15,593 nt of DNA from Candidatus Eiseniibacteriota bacterium (GTDB lineage Bacteria > Eisenbacteria > RBG-16-71-46), in contig VBPB01000014.1 of assembly GCA_005893365.1 (NCBI GenBank), forward strand, positions 1 to 15,593. The letters are read 5' to 3'. The translations under genes were made by a program, and so were the position numbers. This document shows positions 1 through 9,244 of this stretch, piece by piece. Position 1 is the stretch's first letter; every line of letters begins with the position of its first letter. The notes beneath the pieces were generated by a model. The model was not told the origin of the DNA. It made no database searches and saw only the letters and a program-made list of their open reading frames with translations.

Positions 1-813
1 GCTCGCCTTGCGCGCCATCTGCTCGGCGCGCTGCCGGCGGCGGGTGCGCATCGATTCGGCGTGGGCGCGCAGCGACTGGGCGATGCTGGTGCCCAGCTTG
101 TCGGTCTGCGTCAGCATGGCGACCAGCGCATAGACGTCCTCGACGCCGGTGCGCTCGGCCAGGTTGCGGAGCGCGTCCGAGCGCGAGATGCCGGTCTGCA
201 TCTCGTGGTTCACCAGGGCCAGCTCGTCGGAGAGCTGGCGGCTGGCGAGCCGGATCTCGATGCCGACGCGCTGCAGCGCGGCGCCCATCCCCAATCCCGC
301 CTCGACGCACACGACCATCAGATCGAGCGCGTCGGGCAGCGACGAGAGGATCTCACCCCTGCGCTGGTTCTGCTTGTAACCGATGAACAGGGTGGGCAGG
401 TAGAAGCCGGCGAAGGGCATGACCACCGAGACCAGGGCCACGTTGCCGAGCGGACGGCCCGCGACCGCGCCGTACACGATCCAGCCGATCGGCATGGCCG
501 CCGCCATCAGGATCTTGCAGCCGACGAAGACGAGCGGCGCGTCCGCCCGGCGGTAGCCGGCGCGCACCAACCCGGTGCGCATGGCGTCGGCGCCGTCGGC
601 GGCGGGCAGGAAGCCGCCGATCTGGGCGATCAGCCGCAGCATCAACGGCGGACGGCGGCCGTACGCCACCGACGAGGTGTCGGCGTGGAGCATCTTGAGG
701 TCGCGCAGGCGCAGCAGCACGGGGTTCCGCTCGGTGACCGTGCGCGTGTAGACGGCGTAGGCCGCCACGGTCACCGCGGCGAAGATGAGGACGCTGATCA
801 GGAGCAGGAACAT
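1..813 (-). CDS. tadC: Tad pilus inner-membrane platform protein TadC (3' end outside the window)
   Basis: Second type II secretion system F-family protein of the Tad pilus. With TadB it forms the inner-membrane platform on which pilin is polymerised by the CpaF/TadA ATPase. The reading frame is open from an ATG at 813 to the window edge, giving 271 residues; full TadC proteins are usually a little over 300, so roughly the last 40-60 residues, including the final membrane helix, are missing. Visible: an N-terminal membrane helix (about residues 1-22), two more hydrophobic segments around 92-115 and 123-146, and the T2SSF domain beginning near 155 with the family pattern LPDALDLMVVCVEAGLGMG. 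The start lies only 4 bases after the tadB stop, with no clear Shine-Dalgarno, so translation is probably coupled to tadB. Identity as a T2SSF protein is seen directly; TadC rather than TadB is inferred from gene order and the C-terminal position in the pair. Confidence 0.93.
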   Translation of the reverse strand, partial: MFLLLISVLIFAAVTVAAYAVYTRTVTERNPVLLRLRDLKMLHADTSSVAYGRRPPLMLRLIAQIGGFLPAADGADAMRTGLVRAGYRRADAPLVFVGCKILMAAAMPIGWIVYGAVAGRPLGNVALVSVVMPFAGFYLPTLFIGYKQNQRRGEILSSLPDALDLMVVCVEAGLGMGAALQRVGIEIRLASRQLSDELALVNHEMQTGISRSDALRNLAERTGVEDVYALVAMLTQTDKLGTSIAQSLRAHAESMRTRRRQRAEQMARKAS

Positions 814-817
814 GGCG

Positions 818-1729
818 TCAGACCCGGATGTTGACGATCTTGCGGATGACCAGCCCCGCTTCGCCCTCGATCATCGGGCGGAAGTACTCCGGGGTGGTCA
901 CGAACATGAAGAGACCGATCGACAGCGGCAGGCACAGCAGGATCCAACCCGTCAGGCGGCCCTGGGCGGTGAAGGTCTGGATCTCGCCCAGGATGCGGAA
1001 GCGGTCGCGGATGAGCGCGGAAGTGTTCTGCAGGATCTCCGCCAGGTTGCCGCCGGTGTCGCGCTGCAGCATGACCGCGGTCACGAAGAACCGCAGGTCG
1101 AGCGAGTCCACGCGACGCGTCAGGTTGACGAGGGTCTCGCGGAAGTCGAGCCCCAGCGACTGCTCCTCGACGGTGGTCGCGAACTCGCCCCGGACCGGAT
1201 CGGGCGACTCCTCGGCCACGATCTGCATGGCGGCGGAGAACGAGAGGCCGGCGCGCAGCGCGCTGACCAGGAGGTCCAGCGCATCCGGGAACTCCTGCGC
1301 GAACGAGCGCATGCGCTTGCCCTTGCGGTAGCGGACGTAGGCGTAGGGGATCGGCGCGCCCAGCACCATGAACAGCACGGCCGGCGCCACGCGGTGGAAG
1401 GCGAGGATGCCGGTGAAGTAGCCGGCCATGCCGCTGCAGGCGATGAGGAACAGCAGCACGCCGACGCGCATCGACATCCCGGACTGATAGATGAGCATCT
1501 CGAGCCGCTGGGCGATGTCCACGCGGCGGAGCGCCGTGTCCAGCCAGTCGATCGAGCTGTAGCGTACGTCGCGCTCGACCTGGAGCTTGGGCGCCTCGCG
1601 GGTCCGCCGGGAGATGTTGAGCAGGCGCCCCTGGAGTGCCCGGGCCCCCGCGCCCCCGTGGTGCGCCATCACCGCGGCGGCGCCGAAGACGATCGCGAGG
1701 AAGAGCAGGACGGCGAATGCCAGGAACAT
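818..1729 (-). CDS. tadB: Tad pilus inner-membrane platform protein TadB
   Basis: 303-residue type II secretion F-family membrane protein, one half of the TadB/TadC platform of the Tad (type IVc) pilus. Hydrophobic helices are visible at about 1-22, 88-110, 114-132 and 258-278. The T2SSF domain spans about 143-275 and shows the family patterns FPDALDLLVSALRAGLSF and RDTGGNLAEILQN. Length is normal for TadB. The ATG at 1729 sits 9 bases after the cpaF stop, and a GGGG-rich ribosome site overlaps that stop, so the two genes should be translationally linked. It lies between the ATPase gene and tadC, as in most Tad loci. A general secretion F protein is the only alternative, and the surrounding operon makes Tad assignment firm. 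Confidence 0.95.
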   Translation of the reverse strand: MFLAFAVLLFLAIVFGAAAVMAHHGGAGARALQGRLLNISRRTREAPKLQVERDVRYSSIDWLDTALRRVDIAQRLEMLIYQSGMSMRVGVLLFLIACSGMAGYFTGILAFHRVAPAVLFMVLGAPIPYAYVRYRKGKRMRSFAQEFPDALDLLVSALRAGLSFSAAMQIVAEESPDPVRGEFATTVEEQSLGLDFRETLVNLTRRVDSLDLRFFVTAVMLQRDTGGNLAEILQNTSALIRDRFRILGEIQTFTAQGRLTGWILLCLPLSIGLFMFVTTPEYFRPMIEGEAGLVIRKIVNIRV

Positions 1730-1738
1730 GTCGGGCCC

Positions 1739-3100
<1,362 letters not shown>

Positions 3101-3106
3101 GCGCCG

Positions 3107-4309
3107 TTACCCCTTTCCGAACAGCCGCAGGCGGCTGCGCTTGGCCGGGACGGGCTCCACCGGCTCCTCGAGCGTCTGCGACGGGACCAGCTTGCGCGCC
3201 AGGGCGTTGATGTCGCGCCCGGCGCGCGAGTCGTTGTTCTCGCTGCACAGCGGCTTGCCCACGTTGATGGCCGTGCTGACGGCCAGGTAGTCGTTGGTGA
3301 TGGTGCCGAACACCGCCATCCCCAGCGTCTCCTCGATCTGCGCGACCGAGATGGCGCTCTGCTCCCCGCGGCGGTTGACGATCAGCCGCACCCGATCGGG
3401 CGAGACCAGGAAGTTGAGCTTCTGGAAGATCTCCAGCGAGCGCCGCGCCGCCCGTACCGACGGGATGCTGGGCTCGGTCATCAAGAGGATCGTGCTCGAG
3501 CGGTCGAAGATCTCGAGCGTGATCTCGTTGAACACGTGCGGCGCGTCCACCACCACCAGGTCGAAGGTCGATTGGAGGATGTCGAGCACGCTGGCGACCT
3601 GCTCGGGCTTGATGCCGTCCACGCGCTCGAGGTGGTCGGGCTGCGAGAGCACGTGCAGCCCGCAGGGATGCTTGATGAGGGCGTCCTGGACGCTGGCCGA
3701 ATCGATCCGGGCCGCGCCCAGGATGTCGCCCAGCGACTTGGTCGGGGACAGGCCGAGCATGAAGGCCGCATCCCCCGACTGGTAGTCCAGGTCGGCGAGG
3801 GCCACCTCACGGGCGGTCAGGCGCTTGAGGCTGATGGCCAGATTGGCGGCGGTGGTGCTGACCCCCGAGCCGCCCTTGTTGCAGAACGCGGTGATGACCG
3901 ACCGCGTCGACGACCCGGCGCCGCCGTTCTTCTTGGCGGCGAGGCGGCCGGCGCGTTCGACCGCCTCGCGCAGGGCGCCGCGGTCCAGCGGGCGGCGCAG
4001 CACTTCCTGGGCGCCGGCGCGCAGCGCCCGGAGCAGCATCTCCGGGTCGTACGTTTCGGTCGCCAGGAACACGGCGCAGTCCGGGTGGTCGAGCTTGTAC
4101 TGCGACGCGCCGTTGAGCACCTCCTCGACCGGCGGGGCCATGTCGAGGATCAGGATGCCGGGTCGCGCCTGATGCGCCAGCGCCAGCCCGGCCCGCAGGT
4201 CGTCGCGTTCGCCGGCGATCTGCACGCCGGGCAGCCCCTCGAGCGCGGCGCGCAACTGGGCGCGCTCGTGGTCATCGCGATGGACCAGCACGACGGTCAT
4301 CGGGATCAT
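3107..4309 (-). CDS. cpaE: Tad pilus localisation ATPase CpaE/TadZ
   Basis: 400-residue ParA/MinD-superfamily protein that places the Tad machinery in the cell. Residues 4-115 form a response-regulator-like domain with acidic residues D12/D13, a putative phospho-acceptor D56 (ILILDM), T84, and Arg106 where receivers normally have the conserved Lys. The ATPase domain starts near 136 with the P-loop CNKGGSGVSTTAANLA (143-158). The lysine normally just before the Ser/Thr is replaced by Val150, which is usual for the atypical CpaE/TadZ group; the earlier signature Lys145 is kept. Further motifs are ALADLD (170-175) and LVVVDAP (251-257). The start at 4309 is chosen because GGAGG lies 6 bases upstream (4316-4320); the next Met three codons later would be too far. 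A 60-base gap separates it from cpaC. The C-terminal 25 residues are basic and proline-containing and look disordered. Confidence 0.94.
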   Translation of the reverse strand: MIPMTVVLVHRDDHERAQLRAALEGLPGVQIAGERDDLRAGLALAHQARPGILILDMAPPVEEVLNGASQYKLDHPDCAVFLATETYDPEMLLRALRAGAQEVLRRPLDRGALREAVERAGRLAAKKNGGAGSSTRSVITAFCNKGGSGVSTTAANLAISLKRLTAREVALADLDYQSGDAAFMLGLSPTKSLGDILGAARIDSASVQDALIKHPCGLHVLSQPDHLERVDGIKPEQVASVLDILQSTFDLVVVDAPHVFNEITLEIFDRSSTILLMTEPSIPSVRAARRSLEIFQKLNFLVSPDRVRLIVNRRGEQSAISVAQIEETLGMAVFGTITNDYLAVSTAINVGKPLCSENNDSRAGRDINALARKLVPSQTLEEPVEPVPAKRSRLRLFGKG

Positions 4310-4315
4310 GGGCGG

Positions 4316-4320
4316 CCTCC
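4316..4320 (-). promoter_or_regulatory. Ribosome binding site of cpaE
   Basis: GGAGG on the minus strand, 6 bases before the ATG at 4309. It decides between the two nearby Met codons (4309 and 4300) in favour of the first. Confidence 0.75.
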
Positions 4321-4369
4321 GGCTGGCGGCGAGGAGCGGCGTGTGATCATGGCGTGGCTCATCCTTCCA

Positions 4370-5488
4370 TCACTTCCTGTCGGTCGGCAGCGGCGGGAGC
4401 GTCGAGGACGCGGCCTCGACCATCTCCGGCGAGACCACCACCAGCAGGTCGCGGTCGACGTTCGCGGTGCTGGTGTGCGTGAAGAAGAAGCCGAGCAGCG
4501 GGATGTGGCCCAGGATCGGGACGCGCCGCACCGTCTTGGTGCGCTCGGTCTGTTTGAGGCCGCCGATCGCCAGATGCTCGCCGGGCCTCAGGTTGACCGT
4601 GGTGGACGCCTTGCGGCTGATGAGCGAGGGGATCTGGAAGGAGCTCAGCGTGACGCCATTGCTGAAGTCGAGCTGGCTCACCTCCGGGGCCACCTTGAGG
4701 GTGATGCTGCCGTCTTCCTCCACCGTCGGGGTGAATTCGAGCCGGACGCCGAACTCCTTCCACGAGATCGAGACGGTGCTCTGGTTGCCCCCGCTCGGCG
4801 TCACGATCGGCACCGGGATCTCGCCCCCGGCCAGGAACGAAGCGGGCTGGCCGCTCTTGGTCACGAGCGTCGGAGTCGCCAGCGTGCGCAGGTCGCCCTT
4901 CTGCTCGAGCGCCTGCCAGGTGGTCTCGAGCACGAGGTCGCTGTTGTTCTTGGCCCAGCCGAAGAAGCCATCGGTGGCGGGGCCGACCGAGAGACCGTCC
5001 ACGTTGCCGTTCTGGTCCGCGGCGACCGGTGCGATCTTGCTGGTCAGCAGGCCGCCCTTGACGAAGCCGTTGAGCTTGTTGCTGGTGCCCTGACCGTACC
5101 AGTCGAAGCCCAGCACGCGCGACGCGTTGTCGTTCACCTCGGCGATGCGCACGCGCAGGGACACCTGCTTGGCGACGTTCGGGACGTAGACCTCGATGTC
5201 CATGATGCGGTAGCGACCCGACTCGCTGTACACGACCAGGGTCGTGGTGCCGGGCGATTTCGCGTTCACGACCACGGTCTTGGCCGAGCCGACGGCGGCG
5301 TCGGCGATCTTGGGCTCGGCGATCGCCACCGTCCGCACGTCGTCGGTGGAGGTCACCACCTCGGCGCGGCCCTCGGGGATGCGCAGCTTCTCGTGGGCAT
5401 CCGCCAGGGCGGCGCCGATCAGGACCACGGTGGCCAGAGCCACCCCGACGCACGACCCCATCGCCGACTTCACCTTCCGTGAGACCAT
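4370..5488 (-). CDS. cpaC: Tad pilus outer-membrane secretin CpaC/RcpA, short form
   Basis: 372-residue type II/III secretin, the outer-membrane channel for the Flp pilus. A signal peptide is clear (positive MVSRKVK, hydrophobic 11-29, likely cleavage after the ALA at 27-29 or the ADA at 29-31). Residues about 33-103 are the pilus-assembly N-terminal domain (LRIPEGRAEVV ... IMDIEVYVP). The secretin domain follows from about 108 (VSLRVRIAEV), with the conserved core near 200-350: TLATPTLVT, GGEIPVPI, FGVRLEFTP, and the secretin signature VPILGHIPLLGFFF at 323-336 followed by DRDLLVVVSP. It is shorter than many CpaC/RcpA proteins (about 450 or more) because the linker/BON-like region normally between N-domain and secretin core is absent. 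A perfect AGGAGG lies 5 bases before the ATG at 5488. It sits 46 bases after cpaB. Confidence 0.95.
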   Translation of the reverse strand: MVSRKVKSAMGSCVGVALATVVLIGAALADAHEKLRIPEGRAEVVTSTDDVRTVAIAEPKIADAAVGSAKTVVVNAKSPGTTTLVVYSESGRYRIMDIEVYVPNVAKQVSLRVRIAEVNDNASRVLGFDWYGQGTSNKLNGFVKGGLLTSKIAPVAADQNGNVDGLSVGPATDGFFGWAKNNSDLVLETTWQALEQKGDLRTLATPTLVTKSGQPASFLAGGEIPVPIVTPSGGNQSTVSISWKEFGVRLEFTPTVEEDGSITLKVAPEVSQLDFSNGVTLSSFQIPSLISRKASTTVNLRPGEHLAIGGLKQTERTKTVRRVPILGHIPLLGFFFTHTSTANVDRDLLVVVSPEMVEAASSTLPPLPTDRK

Positions 5489-5493
5489 CGTCT

Positions 5494-5499
5494 CCTCCT
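5494..5499 (-). promoter_or_regulatory. Strong ribosome binding site of cpaC
   Basis: A complete AGGAGG on the minus strand, 5 bases before the cpaC ATG (5488). It is the strongest Shine-Dalgarno in the pilus operon and fixes the start. Confidence 0.85.
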
Positions 5500-5534
5500 A
5501 AAGACTCGGTTTCGGCCGCTCCCTGCGGATGGGG

Positions 5535-6407
5535 TCAACGGTTCAGGCTGTCGGGAACCGCCGGGGTTTCGGTGACATTGGCACTGCGGATGATGCGGAT
5601 GTTCCCGCGGGGAATGGCGGGGGCAGCAGGAGCGGGCGCCGGAGCACGACGGGAGCCCGTGGAGGAGGGCATCCGGGTGACGACCGGCTCCGGCCGCTCG
5701 ACGCCCAGCATTTCGCGCGTCGAGAGCGAACCCACCGGGACGGTAGCCTGATCATCGGGGTTGCGCAACACGAGGTGGATCTTGCCCTCGTGCATCGCCA
5801 GGGCGAGCGTCTCCGCCCCGTGCGGATCGACCAGGATGGTCACGCTCTGTACGGTGATGGGCTTGTTGTCCTGCTGGGCGGTCTTCTGCCCGGAGGCCAG
5901 GACCTCGACGTTCTGCAGCACGGTGCGCGTCACCGCGTCATCCGCGCTGTTGTGCGGATCGATGGTGGCCAGCACGTCCACGCGGTCGCCGGGCAGCACG
6001 AATCCGGACACGCCCGAGACCTGGTTCACCTCGAGGCTCGCCGCGCGCATGTTCGGGCGCACCAGCATCGAGAGGCCGCCGCCGCGCGAGGACAACTTGA
6101 TCGCGGTCACCGGCTCGCGCGCGCTCATGAACACCTTGGTGGTCTGCCCGACCACGGAGTCGATGCTGGCGAACGCGCCTTCGGGGACGCTCTCCTTCGG
6201 GTAGCGCACCACGTGCAGATTGGGCCGGTCCAGCTTGACCCCGAAGGTGAGGTCGCTGGAGGTCACGACGACGTCGCGATAGTTCAGCTCGTTCTGCGCG
6301 GTGGCCTGGCTGGCCATCGACGAGAGGCCGAAGTAGCCGATCCCGGCCGCCCCCACGCCCAGCAGGACCGCCACGATCATCAGGCTCTTGCCTTTGGTCG
6401 CAGTCAC
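5535..6407 (-). CDS. cpaB: Tad pilus assembly protein CpaB/RcpC
   Basis: 290-residue periplasmic/inner-membrane-anchored Tad protein that works with the secretin. After a short basic start there is one membrane helix (about 8-29). A SAF domain (about 41-105; YRDVVVTSSDL ... REPVTAIKLS) follows, then the RcpC/CpaB core (about 110-215) with VLPGDRVDVLATID, typical of the family, and VTILVDPHGAETLALA. The C-terminus has a Pro/Ala-rich linker (about 254-266) ending in a short beta-like segment (IRIIRSANV), as in many CpaB proteins. I choose the GTG at 6407 because GGAGG lies 8 bases before it. The longest open frame begins at 6485 but its first 26 residues look non-coding; an ATG at 6422 is a possible alternative. 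A 167-base gap separates it from cpaA, unlike the otherwise tight spacing, so expression may be adjusted here. Confidence 0.93.
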   Translation of the reverse strand: MTATKGKSLMIVAVLLGVGAAGIGYFGLSSMASQATAQNELNYRDVVVTSSDLTFGVKLDRPNLHVVRYPKESVPEGAFASIDSVVGQTTKVFMSAREPVTAIKLSSRGGGLSMLVRPNMRAASLEVNQVSGVSGFVLPGDRVDVLATIDPHNSADDAVTRTVLQNVEVLASGQKTAQQDNKPITVQSVTILVDPHGAETLALAMHEGKIHLVLRNPDDQATVPVGSLSTREMLGVERPEPVVTRMPSSTGSRRAPAPAPAAPAIPRGNIRIIRSANVTETPAVPDSLNR

Positions 6408-6415
6408 GGTTGCAT

Positions 6416-6420
6416 CCTCC
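6416..6420 (-). promoter_or_regulatory. Ribosome binding site deciding the cpaB start
   Basis: GGAGG on the minus strand with an 8-base spacer to the GTG at 6407. It overlaps the first codons of the competing ATG start at 6422, so it supports GTG as the true start. Confidence 0.65.
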
Positions 6421-6442
6421 ATCCTAGGAGCCCTGGCTCGCT

Positions 6443-6457
6443 CCGGCCCCAGGCCGG
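6443..6457 (-). other. GC-rich hairpin in the cpaA-cpaB gap
   Basis: Perfect 6-bp inverted repeat, CCGGCC and GGCCGG around a 3-base loop, about 36 bases before the cpaB GTG. There is no T tract, so it is not a classical terminator. It could slow polymerase or affect cpaB translation; function is not shown by sequence alone. Confidence 0.4.
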
Positions 6458-6522
6458 TGCACGATGCCGGGTCGGAATGACACATCCTACACGCACTACC
6501 CGCACGCCGGACTCCCTGCGCG

Positions 6523-6551
6523 CCCCCTTAAGCGGCCGGGGGATCCGGATC
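6523..6551 (-). repeat. Dyads between cpaA and cpaB
   Basis: Two neighbouring inverted repeats lie just after the cpaA stop: CCCCC/GGGGG with a 10-base loop (6523-6542) and the perfect palindrome GATCCGGATC (6542-6551). No run of T follows on the minus strand. This may be a weak attenuator or protein site between the pilin/peptidase genes and the machinery genes. Confidence 0.3.
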
Positions 6552-6574
6552 ACATCATCATCTGGTATCGGCAC

Positions 6575-7084
6575 TCAAGGGCGAATCCAAAAGGAAATAA
6601 TTGAGCCTGCAAAGACGGCCACGGCGAACGGGAACCGGACCCCGGTGGTCACCGGGGCGGACATGCCGCTCCCGGAGATCACCGACTGGGCGATGAGCCC
6701 CGCCCCGAGCAGCGCGCGGCGGAGCATCCGCCGGCGCATGGCCACTACCAGAGAGATCGCCCCGCCCATCATGAGCGAGGCGAGCACGGCGACCAGGGCC
6801 AGCGGCCACGCCAACCAGGCGCCGACCGCGGCCATCAACTTAACGTCTCCCGCCCCCATCCACCGGAACAGATAGCCGGGCATCAGCACCGCTCCCGCGA
6901 GGCCGAGCCCGGCCAGCGAGGCGCCGAGACCGGCGGTGCCGTTCAGGGCGGTGTGCATCGCGACCCCCAGCAGCATCGCTGGGAACGTGAGGCGATTGGG
7001 GATGGTCCTCGTCCGAACGTCCGCCCGGGTGGCCAGCGCCAGCAGGACGACGACCGGCCCGGCGACCCAGAGCGGAACATTCAT
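6575..7084 (-). CDS. cpaA: Prepilin peptidase CpaA/TadV (A24 family)
   Basis: 169-residue polytopic membrane aspartic peptidase that removes the leader from the Flp prepilin at the inner membrane. Both catalytic aspartates of the A24 family are visible: D22 in the segment ADVRTRTIPNRLT and D80 in MGAGDVKLM, the latter being the GxGD motif. About five or six hydrophobic helices fill the protein. The length is that of the short CpaA/TadV type, which lacks the N-terminal methylase domain of PilD, so it should cleave without methylating. It starts 27 bases after the pilin stop and has only a weak GGAAAG ribosome site. Its position directly after its substrate gene supports the role. Confidence 0.95.
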   Translation of the reverse strand: MNVPLWVAGPVVVLLALATRADVRTRTIPNRLTFPAMLLGVAMHTALNGTAGLGASLAGLGLAGAVLMPGYLFRWMGAGDVKLMAAVGAWLAWPLALVAVLASLMMGGAISLVVAMRRRMLRRALLGAGLIAQSVISGSGMSAPVTTGVRFPFAVAVFAGSIISFWIRP

Positions 7085-7111
7085 GGACGAGACGGCTTTC
7101 CGCGCATGGGA

Positions 7112-7294
7112 CTAGTTGGTGTTGAGCGCGGTCTTGGCCTTGTTGAACGCGTTCACGAGCGAGCCCTTGATGCCGATCGGATCGAGGATGATCGTCACGG
7201 TCGCCACCGCGGCGACGAACGCCGCCAGGAGGCCGTACTCGATGAGGTCTTCACCGTTCTCATCACGGACGAAGTTGCGAAGGAGTTTCATCAT
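7112..7294 (-). CDS. flp: Flp family type IVb/IVc pilin
   Basis: 60-residue Flp prepilin, the major subunit of the Tad pilus. The 14-residue leader MMKLLRNFVRDENG ends in the glycine recognised by CpaA, followed directly by the Flp motif G-EDLI-EY (cleavage predicted between G14 and E15; Glu and Tyr at mature positions 5 and 6). A hydrophobic helix (about 21-40, YGLLAAFVAAVATVTIIL) and a short polar tail follow, giving a mature subunit of about 46 residues, normal for Flp. Two consecutive ATG codons exist; the first (7294) has GGGAG about 10 bases upstream, the second is equally possible. It is the first gene of the Tad operon and only one copy is present in this window. Confidence 0.95.
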   Translation of the reverse strand: MMKLLRNFVRDENGEDLIEYGLLAAFVAAVATVTIILDPIGIKGSLVNAFNKAKTALNTN

Positions 7295-7405
7295 GGTGGA
7301 TCAGCTCCCTTTCCGGTGACCTGACAGCCCGGCGCTCTGCCGGGGTGCGCGAACGGTCGCCACCCTCCCCTATCGCGCACTGCGGCGGCAGGGCCCTTCC
7401 ATGCG

Positions 7406-7430
7406 CCGGGAACACGCGTACGCGTCCCGG
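7406..7430 (-). other. Hairpin in the pilin mRNA leader
   Basis: CCGGGA (7406-7411) pairs perfectly with TCCCGG (7425-7430). Inside lies the 12-base palindrome ACGCGTACGCGT (7414-7425, sharing one base with the right arm), which can add a CGC/GCG upper stem with a GTAC loop. It lies downstream of the sigma-54 candidate, so it would be in the 5' untranslated region about 110 bases before the pilin start. It could be an RNA stability element or a DNA operator; the sequence cannot tell which. Confidence 0.45.
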
Positions 7431-7468
7431 TCGCCCTGTCCTCCAGTTGCAGTGCGACACCCGCGTGG

Positions 7469-7486
7469 TTGCAAGACCACGGCCAA
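7469..7486 (-). promoter_or_regulatory. Candidate sigma-54 (RpoN) promoter of the Tad pilus operon
   Basis: Minus-strand TTGGCCGTGGTCTTGCAA matches the -24/-12 consensus YTGGCACG-N4-TTGCW at TTGGC and TTGCA, with exactly 10 bases between the invariant GG and GC. The middle CACG-type bases are not matched (three mismatches). Transcription would start near 7459, giving a leader of about 165 bases before the pilin. A dyad CGTGGT-N6-ACCACG (7464-7481) overlaps the element. No good sigma-70 pair was found nearer the pilin. An rpoN gene and an enhancer-binding activator are not in this window. Confidence 0.5.
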
Positions 7487-7642
7487 CCGGGCGGCGAGCG
7501 GGCCGCATGATGGCGCAACGCGCTGGAGGGATGTCGATTGGTGGGACGATCTCGACCTGGATCGCGACCGTCGAAACCGCCCGGGGGATTGCGTAGCGGA
7601 AGAATCGTCGGAGTTTCGAACGGTCCCCGCCCGGTGCCGACT

Positions 7643-7655
7643 GTGCAGGCTGCAC
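7643..7655. promoter_or_regulatory. Perfect palindrome upstream of the pilin promoter
   Basis: GTGCAG-G-CTGCAC, a 6+1+6 perfect inverted repeat, about 160 bases upstream of the sigma-54 candidate. This is the usual distance range for an upstream activator site of a sigma-54 enhancer-binding protein, so such a role is possible but inferred. Confidence 0.3.
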
Positions 7656-7744
7656 TTCGCGAGCGGGCATTGTACCCGGACTCGGGCCACCGGAGAGCGT
7701 CGGATCTCGAGGGGCCGACGAGCGGGCAGCCGACGCGGGCGCCC

Positions 7745-8449
<705 letters not shown>

Positions 8450-8453
8450 CGCT

Positions 8454-9244
8454 TTAGCCCCCCGCCCCGAGGTCGACCTGCACCTCCTCGCCCAGATAAG
8501 CCTCGATCACCTTGGGGTTGGTGCGGATGTCGGCCGGCGTGCCCTCGGCGATCTTGACGCCGTAGTCGAGCACCACGATGCGCTGGCAGATGCCCATCAC
8601 CACGCGCATGTCGTGCTCGATGAGCAGGATGGTCACCTGGAAGCGCTCGCGCAGGGCCTCGATGACGCGCATGAGCTGCTCGCTCTCCTGCGGATTGAGC
8701 CCGGCCGCCGGCTCGTCGAGCAGCAGCAGGCTGGGCCGGCCGGCCAGCGCCCGGGCGATCTCGAGCCGGCGCTGTTGCCCGTAAGGCAGCTCGGCGGCGA
8801 TGGTGTCGGCCCACGCCGACAGGCCGAAGAACTCCAGCAGCGCGTCGCCCTGGTCGCGGCATGCCTGCTCGTCGTCCTTGAAGCGCCGGTTGCGCAGCAC
8901 GGCGTCGAGCAGCGTGGCGCGGGCGTGGTGGTGGGCGGCGATGCACACGTTGTCCCGGCAGGAGCGCGAGCCGAAGAGCCGGATGTTCTGGAAGGTGCGG
9001 GTGATCCCGCGGTGGGCGATGGCGTGCGGGCGGAGCCCCCGGATGGACTCCCCGACGAAGCGCACGTCGCCCCCGGTCGGCAGGTAGACGCCGGGGATGA
9101 CGTTGAACACGGTGGTCTTGCCGGCGCCGTTGGGCCCGATCAGTCCCACCAGCTCGCCCTCGGCGATCGCGAGGTCGAGATCGACCACCGCCTTGAGCCC
9201 GCCGAACTGCATGGTGACGCGCTGGAGCTCCAGCACCGGGCGGG

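Larger units (their letters stand above)
7295..7744. other. 450-base non-coding leader/spacer between livF and the pilin gene
   Basis: No open frame here has protein-like character; the ones that exist are frame shadows. On the minus strand it carries a sigma-54-type promoter candidate (7469-7486), a dyad overlapping that promoter, a hairpin in the presumed 5' untranslated leader (7406-7430) and an upstream 13-base palindrome (7643-7655). No hairpin followed by a T tract was seen after livF, so livF transcription may end by Rho or run on. Confidence 0.7.

Noticed and set aside
7263..7670. Open frames in the pilin leader region on both strands
   Set aside because: They overlap the pilin in other frames or cross non-coding DNA, with composition lacking any protein family pattern.
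7669..7674. TACAAT on the minus strand as a -10 element for the pilin operon
   Set aside because: No acceptable -35 lies 16-18 bases upstream; the hexamer also sits in the loop of a small CGGG/CCCG dyad. Kept only as a weak alternative to the sigma-54 candidate.
7698..7720. CGTCGG/CCGACG dyad after livF as an intrinsic terminator
   Set aside because: Loop of 11 bases and no T tract follow, so it does not meet the pattern of a Rho-independent terminator.
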